DNA of 64,000 bases from Nocardia carnea NBRC 14403 (lineage in GTDB: Bacteria; Actinomycetota; Actinomycetes; Mycobacteriales; Mycobacteriaceae). The DNA is taken from the NCBI RefSeq assembly GCF_000308515.1, contig NZ_BAFV01000070.1, positions 62,001 through 126,000 on the forward strand, given 5' to 3'. This document shows positions 26,704 to 33,689 of the stretch, piece after piece. How positions within the stretch are numbered: position 1 is the stretch's first letter; every line of letters starts with the position of its first letter. Made by a program: the position numbers and the translations under genes. A model generated the notes under the pieces. That model was not told where the DNA came from. It made no database searches and saw only the letters and a list, made by a program, of their open reading frames with translations.

Positions 26704-27792
26704 CTACTCCCCGGCGCGGTACTTGTCGAAGAACACGGTGATCTCCTCGGCCATGAGCGCGGGCGCGGCATGGTGCAGGTAGTGGCTGGGCACATCGTGG
26801 GTCCGCCAGGACACCACATTGTGGTCGCGTTCGGCGAAACGCCGGATACCGTGGAAATCCCCCGTCGAGCCCGACAACGCGAGTGGGACGGTGCTCGGTT
26901 CGGTGGGCTGCTCGGCCTTGTCCTTCTCGTAGTAGTGCCGGATCGCCGAGCCGGCGGTTCCGGTGAACCAGTGGATCGCGATATTGGTGACGACGAATTC
27001 GTCGTCCAGATCGGGGCCGAGCAGCTGACTGTTCCAGCCGAGCAGACCGGCCGGAGAATCCGTGAGGGCATGCGCGAGAGTCTGCGGCTGCTGTGATTGC
27101 AGGACGTTGAAGCCCATTTTGTTCTTGACGAACCAGTCCAGCGTCGCCATGGCCTGCTGCTCATCGGCACTGAGATCGGCCAGTTCGGCGGGATCACCGG
27201 ACGGGAACGAATACACCTGCGCGACATGTATTCCCACAACCTGTTCGGGAGCGTATCGGCCCAGTTCCGCGGATATGGCCGAACCGCCGTCGTTGCCCAC
27301 CGCGCCGTAGCGGTGGTAGCCGAGGCGGCGCATCAGCTCCGCCCAGGCACGGGCGATCCGGGCGTCGTTCCAGCCGGTTTCCGTTGTCGGCCCGGAGAAA
27401 CCGTAGCCGGGCACCGAGGGGATGACCAGGTCGAAACCGGCCGCGGTGAGCGGCTCGACGAGAGCGAGGAATTCGACGAAGGTGCCGGGCCAGCCGTGGG
27501 TGAGGATCAGCGGGAATCCCTGCGCCCCGGTGGACCGGATATGCAGAAAGTGGATCAGCTGGCCGTCGATTTCGGTACGGAACTGCGGGTAGGCGTTCAG
27601 TTTGCGCTCCTGGGCGCGCCAGTCGAGCGAGTGCCAGACATCGGCCAGATGGCGTACGCGGTCGACGCTCACGCCGTACTCGTCACCGGAGCCGGGGATC
27701 TGATCCGCCCAGCGGGTGCGCTCCAGGCGGGCGCGCAGCTCGTCGATCTCGACGGCGGGGATTTCGATACGGAAGGGCTGGATGGCGGTCAT
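26704..27792 (-). CDS. Epoxide hydrolase (EHN domain, alpha/beta fold)
   Basis: 362-residue soluble epoxide hydrolase. The N-terminal EHN domain (about 5-110) begins FRIEIPAVEIDELRARLERT; HGWPGTF (about 99-105) supplies the oxyanion site; the nucleophile is Asp168 in GNDGGS; a C-terminal His lies in VPSHYLHHAAP, a variation on the common GGHF. ATG 27792 has GGAG 5 bases upstream. Divergent from a TetR gene with two palindromes between, so probably repressed by it and induced by an epoxide or related lipophilic compound. Confidence 0.9.
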   Translation of the reverse strand: MTAIQPFRIEIPAVEIDELRARLERTRWADQIPGSGDEYGVSVDRVRHLADVWHSLDWRAQERKLNAYPQFRTEIDGQLIHFLHIRSTGAQGFPLILTHGWPGTFVEFLALVEPLTAAGFDLVIPSVPGYGFSGPTTETGWNDARIARAWAELMRRLGYHRYGAVGNDGGSAISAELGRYAPEQVVGIHVAQVYSFPSGDPAELADLSADEQQAMATLDWFVKNKMGFNVLQSQQPQTLAHALTDSPAGLLGWNSQLLGPDLDDEFVVTNIAIHWFTGTAGSAIRHYYEKDKAEQPTEPSTVPLALSGSTGDFHGIRRFAERDHNVVSWRTHDVPSHYLHHAAPALMAEEITVFFDKYRAGE

Positions 27793-27823
27793 ATCAACTC
27801 CTATTGGAACGGAATGCATTGTT

Positions 27824-27835
27824 CTGTTCGAACAG
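27824..27835. promoter_or_regulatory. Palindrome in epoxide hydrolase/TetR intergenic region, site 1
   Basis: CTGTTCGAACAG, a perfect 12-base palindrome, 32 bases upstream of the epoxide hydrolase start. Possible operator of the adjacent TetR regulator. Confidence 0.5.
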
Positions 27836-27841
27836 TAGCAG

Positions 27842-27857
27842 AACGGATCATTCCGTT
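27842..27857. promoter_or_regulatory. Palindrome in epoxide hydrolase/TetR intergenic region, site 2
   Basis: AACGGA-TCAT-TCCGTT, a perfect 6-4-6 inverted repeat 21 bases before the TetR start. A related GGAACGGAATGC lies at 27805-27816, so the region holds repeated ACGGA-type half-sites. Likely autoregulatory operator. Confidence 0.55.
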
Positions 27858-27877
27858 TCAAGTGTTACCCTCGGGAC

Positions 27878-28558
27878 ATGCCCGGAACAGCCGAAACCCC
27901 CGCCGCCAAACCCCTACCCGGCCGCAAAGCGCAGGCCGCCCGCAACGACGGACTCATCCTCGACGCCGCACGAGCGGTATTCCTCGCCGACGCGACCGCG
28001 CCGATCTCGGCCGTCGCCGAACGAGCCGGAGTCGGTATCAGCGCCCTCTACCGCCGATACCCGAGCAAAGACATCCTGCTGCGCACCCTCTGCCACGACG
28101 GGCTACGCCGCTACAACTCCGAAGCCGATACCGCACTGGCCGAACCCGACGGCTGGCAGGGCCTGGTGCGGTTCCTGGAGCGCGTGGTCGACGCCGATGT
28201 GCACTCGCTGACCGTCCACCTCGCCGGCACCTTCACTCCCGACGAGTCACTGCTGCCCGATGTCCGGCATTCCGAAAAGGTGAACAACGAACTCGTCCGG
28301 CGAGCGAAACAGTCCGGACAGCTGCGCAGCGACGTGACCCCGCAGGATCTCGGCCTCGTACTGGAGGCGTGCGCGGCGGTATCGACCCCCGACGCCGAGC
28401 GCACCGGACAGTTGCGCCGCCGGATCCTCGCCGTTCTACTCGCCGGACTGCGCGCCGACGGAGAACTGCCCGGCCCGCCACCCCGCCCCGGGGAATTCGC
28501 CTGGCGCTGGAAACGTGCCCCGGGACCCAGCGCGCCGAAGCCCGCTACCGGCAATTGA
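27878..28558 (+). CDS. TetR/AcrR family regulator
   Basis: 226-residue repressor. Helix-turn-helix near residues 25-72 (ILDAARAVFLADATAPISAV, RAGVGISALYRRYPSKDILL); the rest is an all-helical ligand domain. The C-terminal tail is Pro/Arg-rich (PGPPPRPGEFAWRWKRAPG). ATG 27878, 85 bases from the divergent epoxide hydrolase, its probable target. Confidence 0.9.
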   Translation: MPGTAETPAAKPLPGRKAQAARNDGLILDAARAVFLADATAPISAVAERAGVGISALYRRYPSKDILLRTLCHDGLRRYNSEADTALAEPDGWQGLVRFLERVVDADVHSLTVHLAGTFTPDESLLPDVRHSEKVNNELVRRAKQSGQLRSDVTPQDLGLVLEACAAVSTPDAERTGQLRRRILAVLLAGLRADGELPGPPPRPGEFAWRWKRAPGPSAPKPATGN

Positions 28559-28760
28559 GCAGACCCCGCGTCGCCACCGGCCGGCCGGCGCACCACAACG
28601 AACACCCGGTGCGCCGCACAAAGAACGACAGTGGCACACAGTGCACCGATCAATGCGCGGACTCCACGGTCGGCTTCCGCGAGCCGTCGGCACCGAACGG
28701 CACACGGCACTTGATCGGCGATAGCGGTGGGTCCCGGCTGGATTCCGGCGATCGGCCGCG

Positions 28761-30020
28761 TCAGCCGCGACCGAGAGCGAGAGTGACGTTGTGCCCGCCG
28801 AAGCCGAAGGAGTTCGTCAGCGCGTACTCGCAAGCCTGCGAGCGCGCGGAGCCGTGCACGATATCGAGGTCGGCGTCGGAGTTGTCGAGGTTGAGCGTGG
28901 GCGGGACGACCTGTTCACGCAAGGTGAGCGCGGTCAGGATCGTTTCCAGCGCACCGACCGCACCGATGGAATGCCCCAGCGCCGATTTGGGTGCATAGAC
29001 CGAAGCTTCCGGTGTCACCGCGCCGATAGCCGCGGCCTCGGACGCATCGCCGATCGAGGTCGAGGTGGCGTGGGCGTTCACATGCCGGATATCGGTGGGC
29101 CGCAATCCAGCTGTCGCGATCGCTTTACGCATGGCCCGGGCCGCGCCCGCACCGGCGGGGTCGGAGGCGACGATGTGGTAGGCGTCGGAGGTGATACCCG
29201 CGCCGAGAATCCGGGCGTGGACGCGGGCGCCGCGAGCACGGGCGTGCCGCTCCGATTCGAGGACCACCAGGGCGCCGGCCTCACCGAACACGAAACCGTC
29301 ACGGTCCCGGTCGAACGGGCGGGAGGCCCGCCCCGGTTCGTCGTTACGGGTGCTCATCGCGCGCATCATGGCGAAGCTTGCGATCGGCACGGCGTGGATA
29401 TGGCCTTCCACACCGCCCGCCACCACGACATCGGCCTCCCCGGTGGCGATCAGCCGCCAGGCATGAGCGATCGCCTCGGTTCCCGAGGAGCAGGCGGAGA
29501 CCGGGGCGAAAACGCCGGCTTTCGCGCCGATTTCGAGGCTCACCGTCGCCGCCGGACCGTTCGGCATGACCATCGGCACCGACATCGGCGAAACCTTGCG
29601 ATACCCGCCCGCCCGCATGGCGTCCACCGCGTCGATGAGCGCGTCGCCGCCGCCGAGCCCGGTGCCGATACAGACCGCGAGCCGCTCCCCCTCCACCTCG
29701 GGGCGACCCGCCGCAGCCCAGACCCGCCGGCCCAGTACCAGGGCGAGCTGCTCGACATACGAGTGCCGCCGCTGTTCGAGCCGGGTGAGCTCGGCGCCGG
29801 GATGCGATTTCAACTTGCCGCCGATACGTACCGGCAGGTCGTACTCGGCGACGAAATCGTCGTCGAGGGTGGTGATACCGGTTTCGCCGCGGAGCAGTGC
29901 GGCCCAGGTGTCGTCCATATCGTCGGCCAGCGAGGTGGCTCCCGCGTAAGCGGTGACAACCACTTGGGTGGACGCCGGCCGAGTTTCTGAAGCGATCGGT
30001 ACATTCACGGGGTTCATCAA
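28761..30020 (-). CDS. 3-oxoacyl-ACP synthase II (KasA/KasB/FabF-like)
   Basis: 419-residue condensing enzyme for chain elongation. Catalytic Cys177 in SACSSGTEA, His317 in VNAHATSTS and His350 in KSALGHSIG, with FGFGGHN near the end. Resembles the mycolic-acid KasA/B type, but it stands alone, without acpM or fabD beside it. Starts at ATG 30020 or the next ATG 30017. Divergent from a TetR gene 28 bases away with a perfect operator between, so it is probably locally regulated rather than a housekeeping Kas. Confidence 0.9.
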   Translation of the reverse strand: MMNPVNVPIASETRPASTQVVVTAYAGATSLADDMDDTWAALLRGETGITTLDDDFVAEYDLPVRIGGKLKSHPGAELTRLEQRRHSYVEQLALVLGRRVWAAAGRPEVEGERLAVCIGTGLGGGDALIDAVDAMRAGGYRKVSPMSVPMVMPNGPAATVSLEIGAKAGVFAPVSACSSGTEAIAHAWRLIATGEADVVVAGGVEGHIHAVPIASFAMMRAMSTRNDEPGRASRPFDRDRDGFVFGEAGALVVLESERHARARGARVHARILGAGITSDAYHIVASDPAGAGAARAMRKAIATAGLRPTDIRHVNAHATSTSIGDASEAAAIGAVTPEASVYAPKSALGHSIGAVGALETILTALTLREQVVPPTLNLDNSDADLDIVHGSARSQACEYALTNSFGFGGHNVTLALGRG

Positions 30021-30023
30021 TAC

Positions 30024-30041
30024 CTGTAGCGTTCGCTACAG
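30024..30041. promoter_or_regulatory. TetR operator between Kas-like and TetR genes
   Basis: CTGTAGCG-TT-CGCTACAG, a perfect 8-2-8 palindrome filling most of the 28-base gap between two divergent start codons. One bound dimer would block both promoters. Confidence 0.8.
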
Positions 30042-30048
30042 TCAACCC

Positions 30049-30606
30049 ATGGCCCGCCCCCTCGACCACGCCAAACGCGCCGAACTCCTCGACGCCGTGG
30101 TCCGCTATATCGCCGAACACGGCCTCGCGGACCTCTCTCTCCGCCCCCTGGCCGCCGCACTCGGCACCAGCTCCCGCATGCTGATCTACTACTTCGGCAC
30201 CAAAGAAGAGCTGCTGGTCCAGGCCCTGTCCACCCACCGCCCCGACCTCAACGCCGTATTCGCCGATATCCACGACGCCACCGCGCTCCGCGAACGCCTG
30301 TGGAACTTCTATCGCTCCAACGCCACCGGCCCCGAAGCCGTCAGCAACACCGTGATGTTGCAGGTCCTCGGCGCGGCCTGCGCCCCCGCAGCCCCGTACG
30401 CCCGCTACGCCGACGAGGCCATCGCAACCTTCACCGCCGCCCTGACCGCCCGGCTGCGCGAACTGGTTTCGCCGGACGACCCCGAAGTCGTCGCCACCCT
30501 GCTGATCTCCGGCCTCCGCGGCATCCTCCAGGACCGCCTCATCACCGGCGATACCGAACGCACCGACCGCACGGCCCGCCGCCTCATCGACCAGACCATC
30601 CGCTGA
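30049..30606 (+). CDS. TetR/AcrR family regulator
   Basis: 185-residue repressor: helix-turn-helix about 10-55 (LLDAVVRYIAEHGLADLSLR, LAAALGTSSRMLIYYFGTKE) and a helical C-terminal domain. ATG 30049 follows the palindrome directly, with no ribosome site, which suggests a leaderless message. Very likely controls itself and the divergent Kas-like gene. The Uma2 gene starts 11 bases after its stop and may be in the same operon. Confidence 0.9.
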   Translation: MARPLDHAKRAELLDAVVRYIAEHGLADLSLRPLAAALGTSSRMLIYYFGTKEELLVQALSTHRPDLNAVFADIHDATALRERLWNFYRSNATGPEAVSNTVMLQVLGAACAPAAPYARYADEAIATFTAALTARLRELVSPDDPEVVATLLISGLRGILQDRLITGDTERTDRTARRLIDQTIR

Positions 30607-30617
30607 CGGGAGAAATC

Positions 30618-31172
30618 ATGACTACCGAGGAGTTCGAGGAACTCGCCCGGTTGGCCGGTCGGGTGTCAGAGGGGATTCGACTGGAGTTCATCGACGCGCG
30701 ACTGGGGGCGAAGGCGTTGGCGGACGGCGACCACGGGCGGATCCTGCAGTGGCTTGTCCGTGTGTTCATCCTGGCGCGCCCCGAACTGTTCCTCAGCATC
30801 GAGCAGGGCTTGCAGGTCGAGGCATACCGCAAAGGCAGGGCCCGGCCGGACGGTGTGCTCGCCGATGCCGACGCATTCGTCGGGCAGGGCGAGTGGGCCG
30901 ACCCGGCTCCGGTCCTGATGACCGTCGAGGTGACTTCCCACGACCGTGACACCGAGCACCGGGATCGCCGCGAAAAGCCCATCGCGTACGCGGCCACCAA
31001 CATCCCGGTTTACCTTCTGGTAGACCGGGAGCGCGCCGAGATAACCGTGTTCAGCCAGCCGGTGAATGATCGCTACCAGCGGCGTGTGACGGTGTCGATC
31101 GGCGATCGTGTCGAACTGCCCGACCCGGTCGGACTCACCCTCGACACCGAACCGATCAAGGCCTGGGTCTGA
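30618..31172 (+). CDS. Uma2 family (DUF820) endonuclease-like protein, copy 2
   Basis: 184-residue paralogue of the gene at 18386-18940, the same length and collinear throughout. Conserved acidic and basic positions are in SEGIRLEFIDA, RARPDGVLADADAF, PVLMTVEVTSHDRD and REKPIAYAATNIPVYLLVDRE. GGGAG 5 bases before ATG 30618 marks the start. Lies 11 bases after a TetR gene, so probably cotranscribed. Function of the family is unsettled. Confidence 0.87.
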   Translation: MTTEEFEELARLAGRVSEGIRLEFIDARLGAKALADGDHGRILQWLVRVFILARPELFLSIEQGLQVEAYRKGRARPDGVLADADAFVGQGEWADPAPVLMTVEVTSHDRDTEHRDRREKPIAYAATNIPVYLLVDRERAEITVFSQPVNDRYQRRVTVSIGDRVELPDPVGLTLDTEPIKAWV

Positions 31173-31288
31173 CAGGTCCCGGCACCAGGCCGGTGTCCGG
31201 TGGCACTGCGATCAGCTGGTTTTCCACCGGCTCGGGTGCACCGTCGACACCGAACCTTGTCGCGACCGGGCCCACGTAAGGTGACTGC

Positions 31289-32128
31289 GTGAAGTTGTTG
31301 CCGTTGACCCCGCCGGGACAGACCCCGGTGCGGGTACTCACCATCGCCGGAACCGATTCGGGTGGCGGCGCCGGGATCCAGGCCGATACTCGCACCATGA
31401 CGCTGTGCGGTGTGCATGCGCTGGTGGCGATTGCCGCGGTGACCGTGCAGAACTCGGTGGGGGTGAGCGGGTTCCACGAAGTCCCGCCGCAGGTGGTGGC
31501 CGATCAGGTGCGGTCGGTGGCCGGCGATATCGGGATCGGGGCTGCGAAGACGGGGATGCTCGCCTCCAGCGCCATCATCGAGGCGGTGGCCGCGGTCTGC
31601 CGGGAGGTCGGGATCGGGCGCGACGGCTCGGCACCGCTGGTGGTGGACCCGGTCGCGGCGTCCATGCACGGCGACCCGCTCCTGCACACCGAGGCCCTGG
31701 ACGCGGTGCGCTACACATTGTTTCCACTGGCCACGATCGTCACCCCGAACCTGGACGAGATTCGATTGCTGACCGGGGTCCAGGTCACCGATGCGGCCTC
31801 GGCGCGGACGGCGGCCGAGGCGCTGCACGCGCTCGGCCCGCAATGGGTGGTGGTGAAGGGCGGACATCTACGCACCTCCGCCGACAGCACGGACCTGCTG
31901 TTCGACGGCGAACGTTTCCTGGAATTCCGGGCGCCCCGTATCGCCACCGGTAACGACCACGGCGGTGGCGACACTCTGGCCGCCGCGCTGGCCTGCGCCC
32001 TGGCCAACGGCTACTCGGTACCCGACGCGTTCGAATTCGCGAAGGAATGGACCCGCCGCTGCCTCGAAGCCGCCTACGACCTGGGCAGAGGGCACGGTCC
32101 GGTCTCCCCGCTGTGGCGGCTGCACTGA
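31289..32128 (+). CDS. thiD: Hydroxymethylpyrimidine/phosphomethylpyrimidine kinase ThiD
   Basis: 279-residue ribokinase-fold kinase that phosphorylates HMP and HMP-P, the step after ThiC in thiamine synthesis. Signature segments: VLTIAGTDSGGGAGIQAD at the start, VDPVAASMHGDPLL, TPNLDEIRLL and the catalytic GNDHGGGDTLAAALA, a slight variation on the usual GTGCTLS-like end. GTG 31289 has AAGGTG upstream. No riboswitch is visible in front of it. Confidence 0.93.
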   Translation: MKLLPLTPPGQTPVRVLTIAGTDSGGGAGIQADTRTMTLCGVHALVAIAAVTVQNSVGVSGFHEVPPQVVADQVRSVAGDIGIGAAKTGMLASSAIIEAVAAVCREVGIGRDGSAPLVVDPVAASMHGDPLLHTEALDAVRYTLFPLATIVTPNLDEIRLLTGVQVTDAASARTAAEALHALGPQWVVVKGGHLRTSADSTDLLFDGERFLEFRAPRIATGNDHGGGDTLAAALACALANGYSVPDAFEFAKEWTRRCLEAAYDLGRGHGPVSPLWRLH

Positions 32129-32342
32129 CCCGAACATGTCGGTGCCCGCGCGCATACTGAGGGCGTTACGGAACAACACCACAACGGCGTGGAGCGAACA
32201 ACGAGGTTCCGGTTGGTCCGTGGCCGAACCGCCGATGCATCGGCACTTCCGGCAACCGAAGCGCAGGCCGGGACGAACTCTTCCTCGGCCTTCGCAGCCT
32301 GTTGCCCGGAAAGGACATCGCAAGCACAGCGACTCCGCGTTG

Positions 32343-32360
32343 CCGGGGCCTGGGCCCCGG
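32343..32360. terminator. Hairpin between thiD and SnoaL copy 2
   Basis: CCGGGGCC-TG-GGCCCCGG, a perfect 8-2-8 stem, 20 bases after the stop of the minus-strand SnoaL gene. The rest of the 252-base gap between the convergent genes (32129-32380) shows nothing else I can name. Confidence 0.5.
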
Positions 32361-32380
32361 CCTGCGGGTCGACCCCTGGA

Positions 32381-32764
32381 TCAGCCGGCGAAAACCTCGG
32401 TGAGGTCGCCGTAGAGGCGCTGTTCGGTGATCTTGTTGTCCGCGTTCACCGTCGCGTACACCGCACCCGGGATATCGACCTCTTTACCGCTCTTCAGCCA
32501 GTAGTGGATCCGGATCTCGAACATCACCTCGGTGACACCGTCGGTCGCCGGGTGCGGTTCGATCCAGTGCACCACCTTGTGTTCGATCTTCCTGGTCTGG
32601 TCGAGTACGTACTGGATGGACGCGGTCGCCGCGTCCCGGCCGGTCACCGGTTCGGCGTTCGCGAAGGTCAGTTTCACGTCATCGGTCATCAGCCCGGCCG
32701 CCTCGTCCAGCCGCCCGGAGTCGATGAGCCCGTAGTATTCCTCCGCCAGCTTCCGTACCGCCAT
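32381..32764 (-). CDS. SnoaL-like/NTF2-fold protein, copy 2
   Basis: 127-residue NTF2-like protein (VRKLAEEYYGLIDSGRLDEA, KLTFANAEPVTGRDAATASI, MFEIRIHYWLKSGKEVDIPG). AAGGAG 6 bases before ATG 32764 sets the start; a TTG one codon earlier is less likely. A dyad GTTACC-N6-GGTAAC lies 17 bases upstream. Possible isomerase, dehydratase or ligand binder; substrate unknown. Confidence 0.85.
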   Translation of the reverse strand: MAVRKLAEEYYGLIDSGRLDEAAGLMTDDVKLTFANAEPVTGRDAATASIQYVLDQTRKIEHKVVHWIEPHPATDGVTEVMFEIRIHYWLKSGKEVDIPGAVYATVNADNKITEQRLYGDLTEVFAG

Positions 32765-32781
32765 CAACCACTCCTTGCCGA

Positions 32782-32799
32782 GTTACCCACGTAGGTAAC
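32782..32799. promoter_or_regulatory. Inverted repeat upstream of SnoaL copy 2
   Basis: GTTACC-CACGTA-GGTAAC, perfect 6-bp arms around 6 bases. It resembles the TTACCT-N3-AGGTAA sites before the two other SnoaL-like genes but has one more base between half-sites, so shared control is only tentative. Confidence 0.5.
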
Positions 32800-32950
32800 G
32801 CTTTTCCGTAATGCGTGCCCAGGGTAGTCCAACACCGCGGTCCGCGCGCCCGATGAGCGCAACTCGGGACCCGCTCTTCACGTACCGGAGAGGTCGCCCG
32901 CCAGATCCGCGAGCCGGACGTTCCCTCGCCCAGATACGGCAGCGGGCCCC

Positions 32951-32983
32951 GACTTCGAGGCACGGAGTACCTCCGAAATTCAG
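32951..32983. repeat. Short palindromic element, copy 2
   Basis: GACTTC, a hairpin (GAGGCAC, loop GGA, GTACCTC with one mismatch), then CGAAATTCAG. Same design as 12545-12578, with several stem bases changed on both sides. It overlaps the stop codon of the DHFR-like gene (minus strand), as expected for a terminator. Confidence 0.5.
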
Positions 32984-33534
32984 CGCACGGCGTAGCAGGT
33001 GTAGGTGATCCCGGACCGGAAGGATTTGCTGTCGGCGAGCCGCAGCGCCGGGTTCGTGTAGCCGTCCGGGAAGAGCCTGCGTCCCCGGCCCTGGACCACG
33101 GGGTAGGTGAACAGCCGGTACTCGTCCACCAACCCGGCCGTGATCAACGTATGGCACAGCGTGATACTGCCGGTGACAACGATATCGGCCCCGGGACGCT
33201 GTTTGAGCGCGGTGACCTCGGTGACTGCGTCGCCGGTCAGGATCGTCGAGTTCTCCCAGCCCGGGTCGGCGAGAGTCGAACTGACCACATACTTCTGGAC
33301 CGTGTTCAGGTATTCGGTGATGCCGGTGGGATCCTCGCGCTGCTGCGGCCAGTAACCGCGCAGGTCTTCGAAGGTCTGCCGGCCGACCAGAAATCCGTCG
33401 GCGGCCCGGTCCTGGCGGTGGGTCTCGGCGAGTAGTTCCTGGTCGTCACCCTGTTCCTGTGGATCGAACCAGTCGTCGAGCATTTCGATCGCACCGTCCA
33501 CGGTGATGTTCTGGGTGATCGCGAGCGTGCGCAT
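32980..33534 (-). CDS. Dihydrofolate reductase/RibD C-terminal-like family protein
   Basis: 184-residue NADPH-binding reductase fold. Begins RTLAITQNITVDGAIEMLDD; the conserved FLVGRQTFEDLRGYWPQ and DIVVTGSITLCHTLITAGLV mark the nucleotide-binding parts; ends with a RLFPDGY-type motif. Such stand-alone RibD_C proteins are common in soil actinobacteria and most lack a proven substrate. ATG 33534 has GGAGG 4 bases upstream. Confidence 0.87.
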   Translation of the reverse strand: MRTLAITQNITVDGAIEMLDDWFDPQEQGDDQELLAETHRQDRAADGFLVGRQTFEDLRGYWPQQREDPTGITEYLNTVQKYVVSSTLADPGWENSTILTGDAVTEVTALKQRPGADIVVTGSITLCHTLITAGLVDEYRLFTYPVVQGRGRRLFPDGYTNPALRLADSKSFRSGITYTCYAVR

Positions 33535-33689
33535 GCCACCTCCGAGCAGCGGTTGTACATCGGATACCAGGACAACCCGACGCAACGATTGCCCTCATCG
33601 AATGCCGACGAGGCCGGGAGCCGGAAATAATCGCCGACCGGGCAATACTCATCGATGGGGCGTCAGGAGTTCGGCGACAGGAGTTCACT

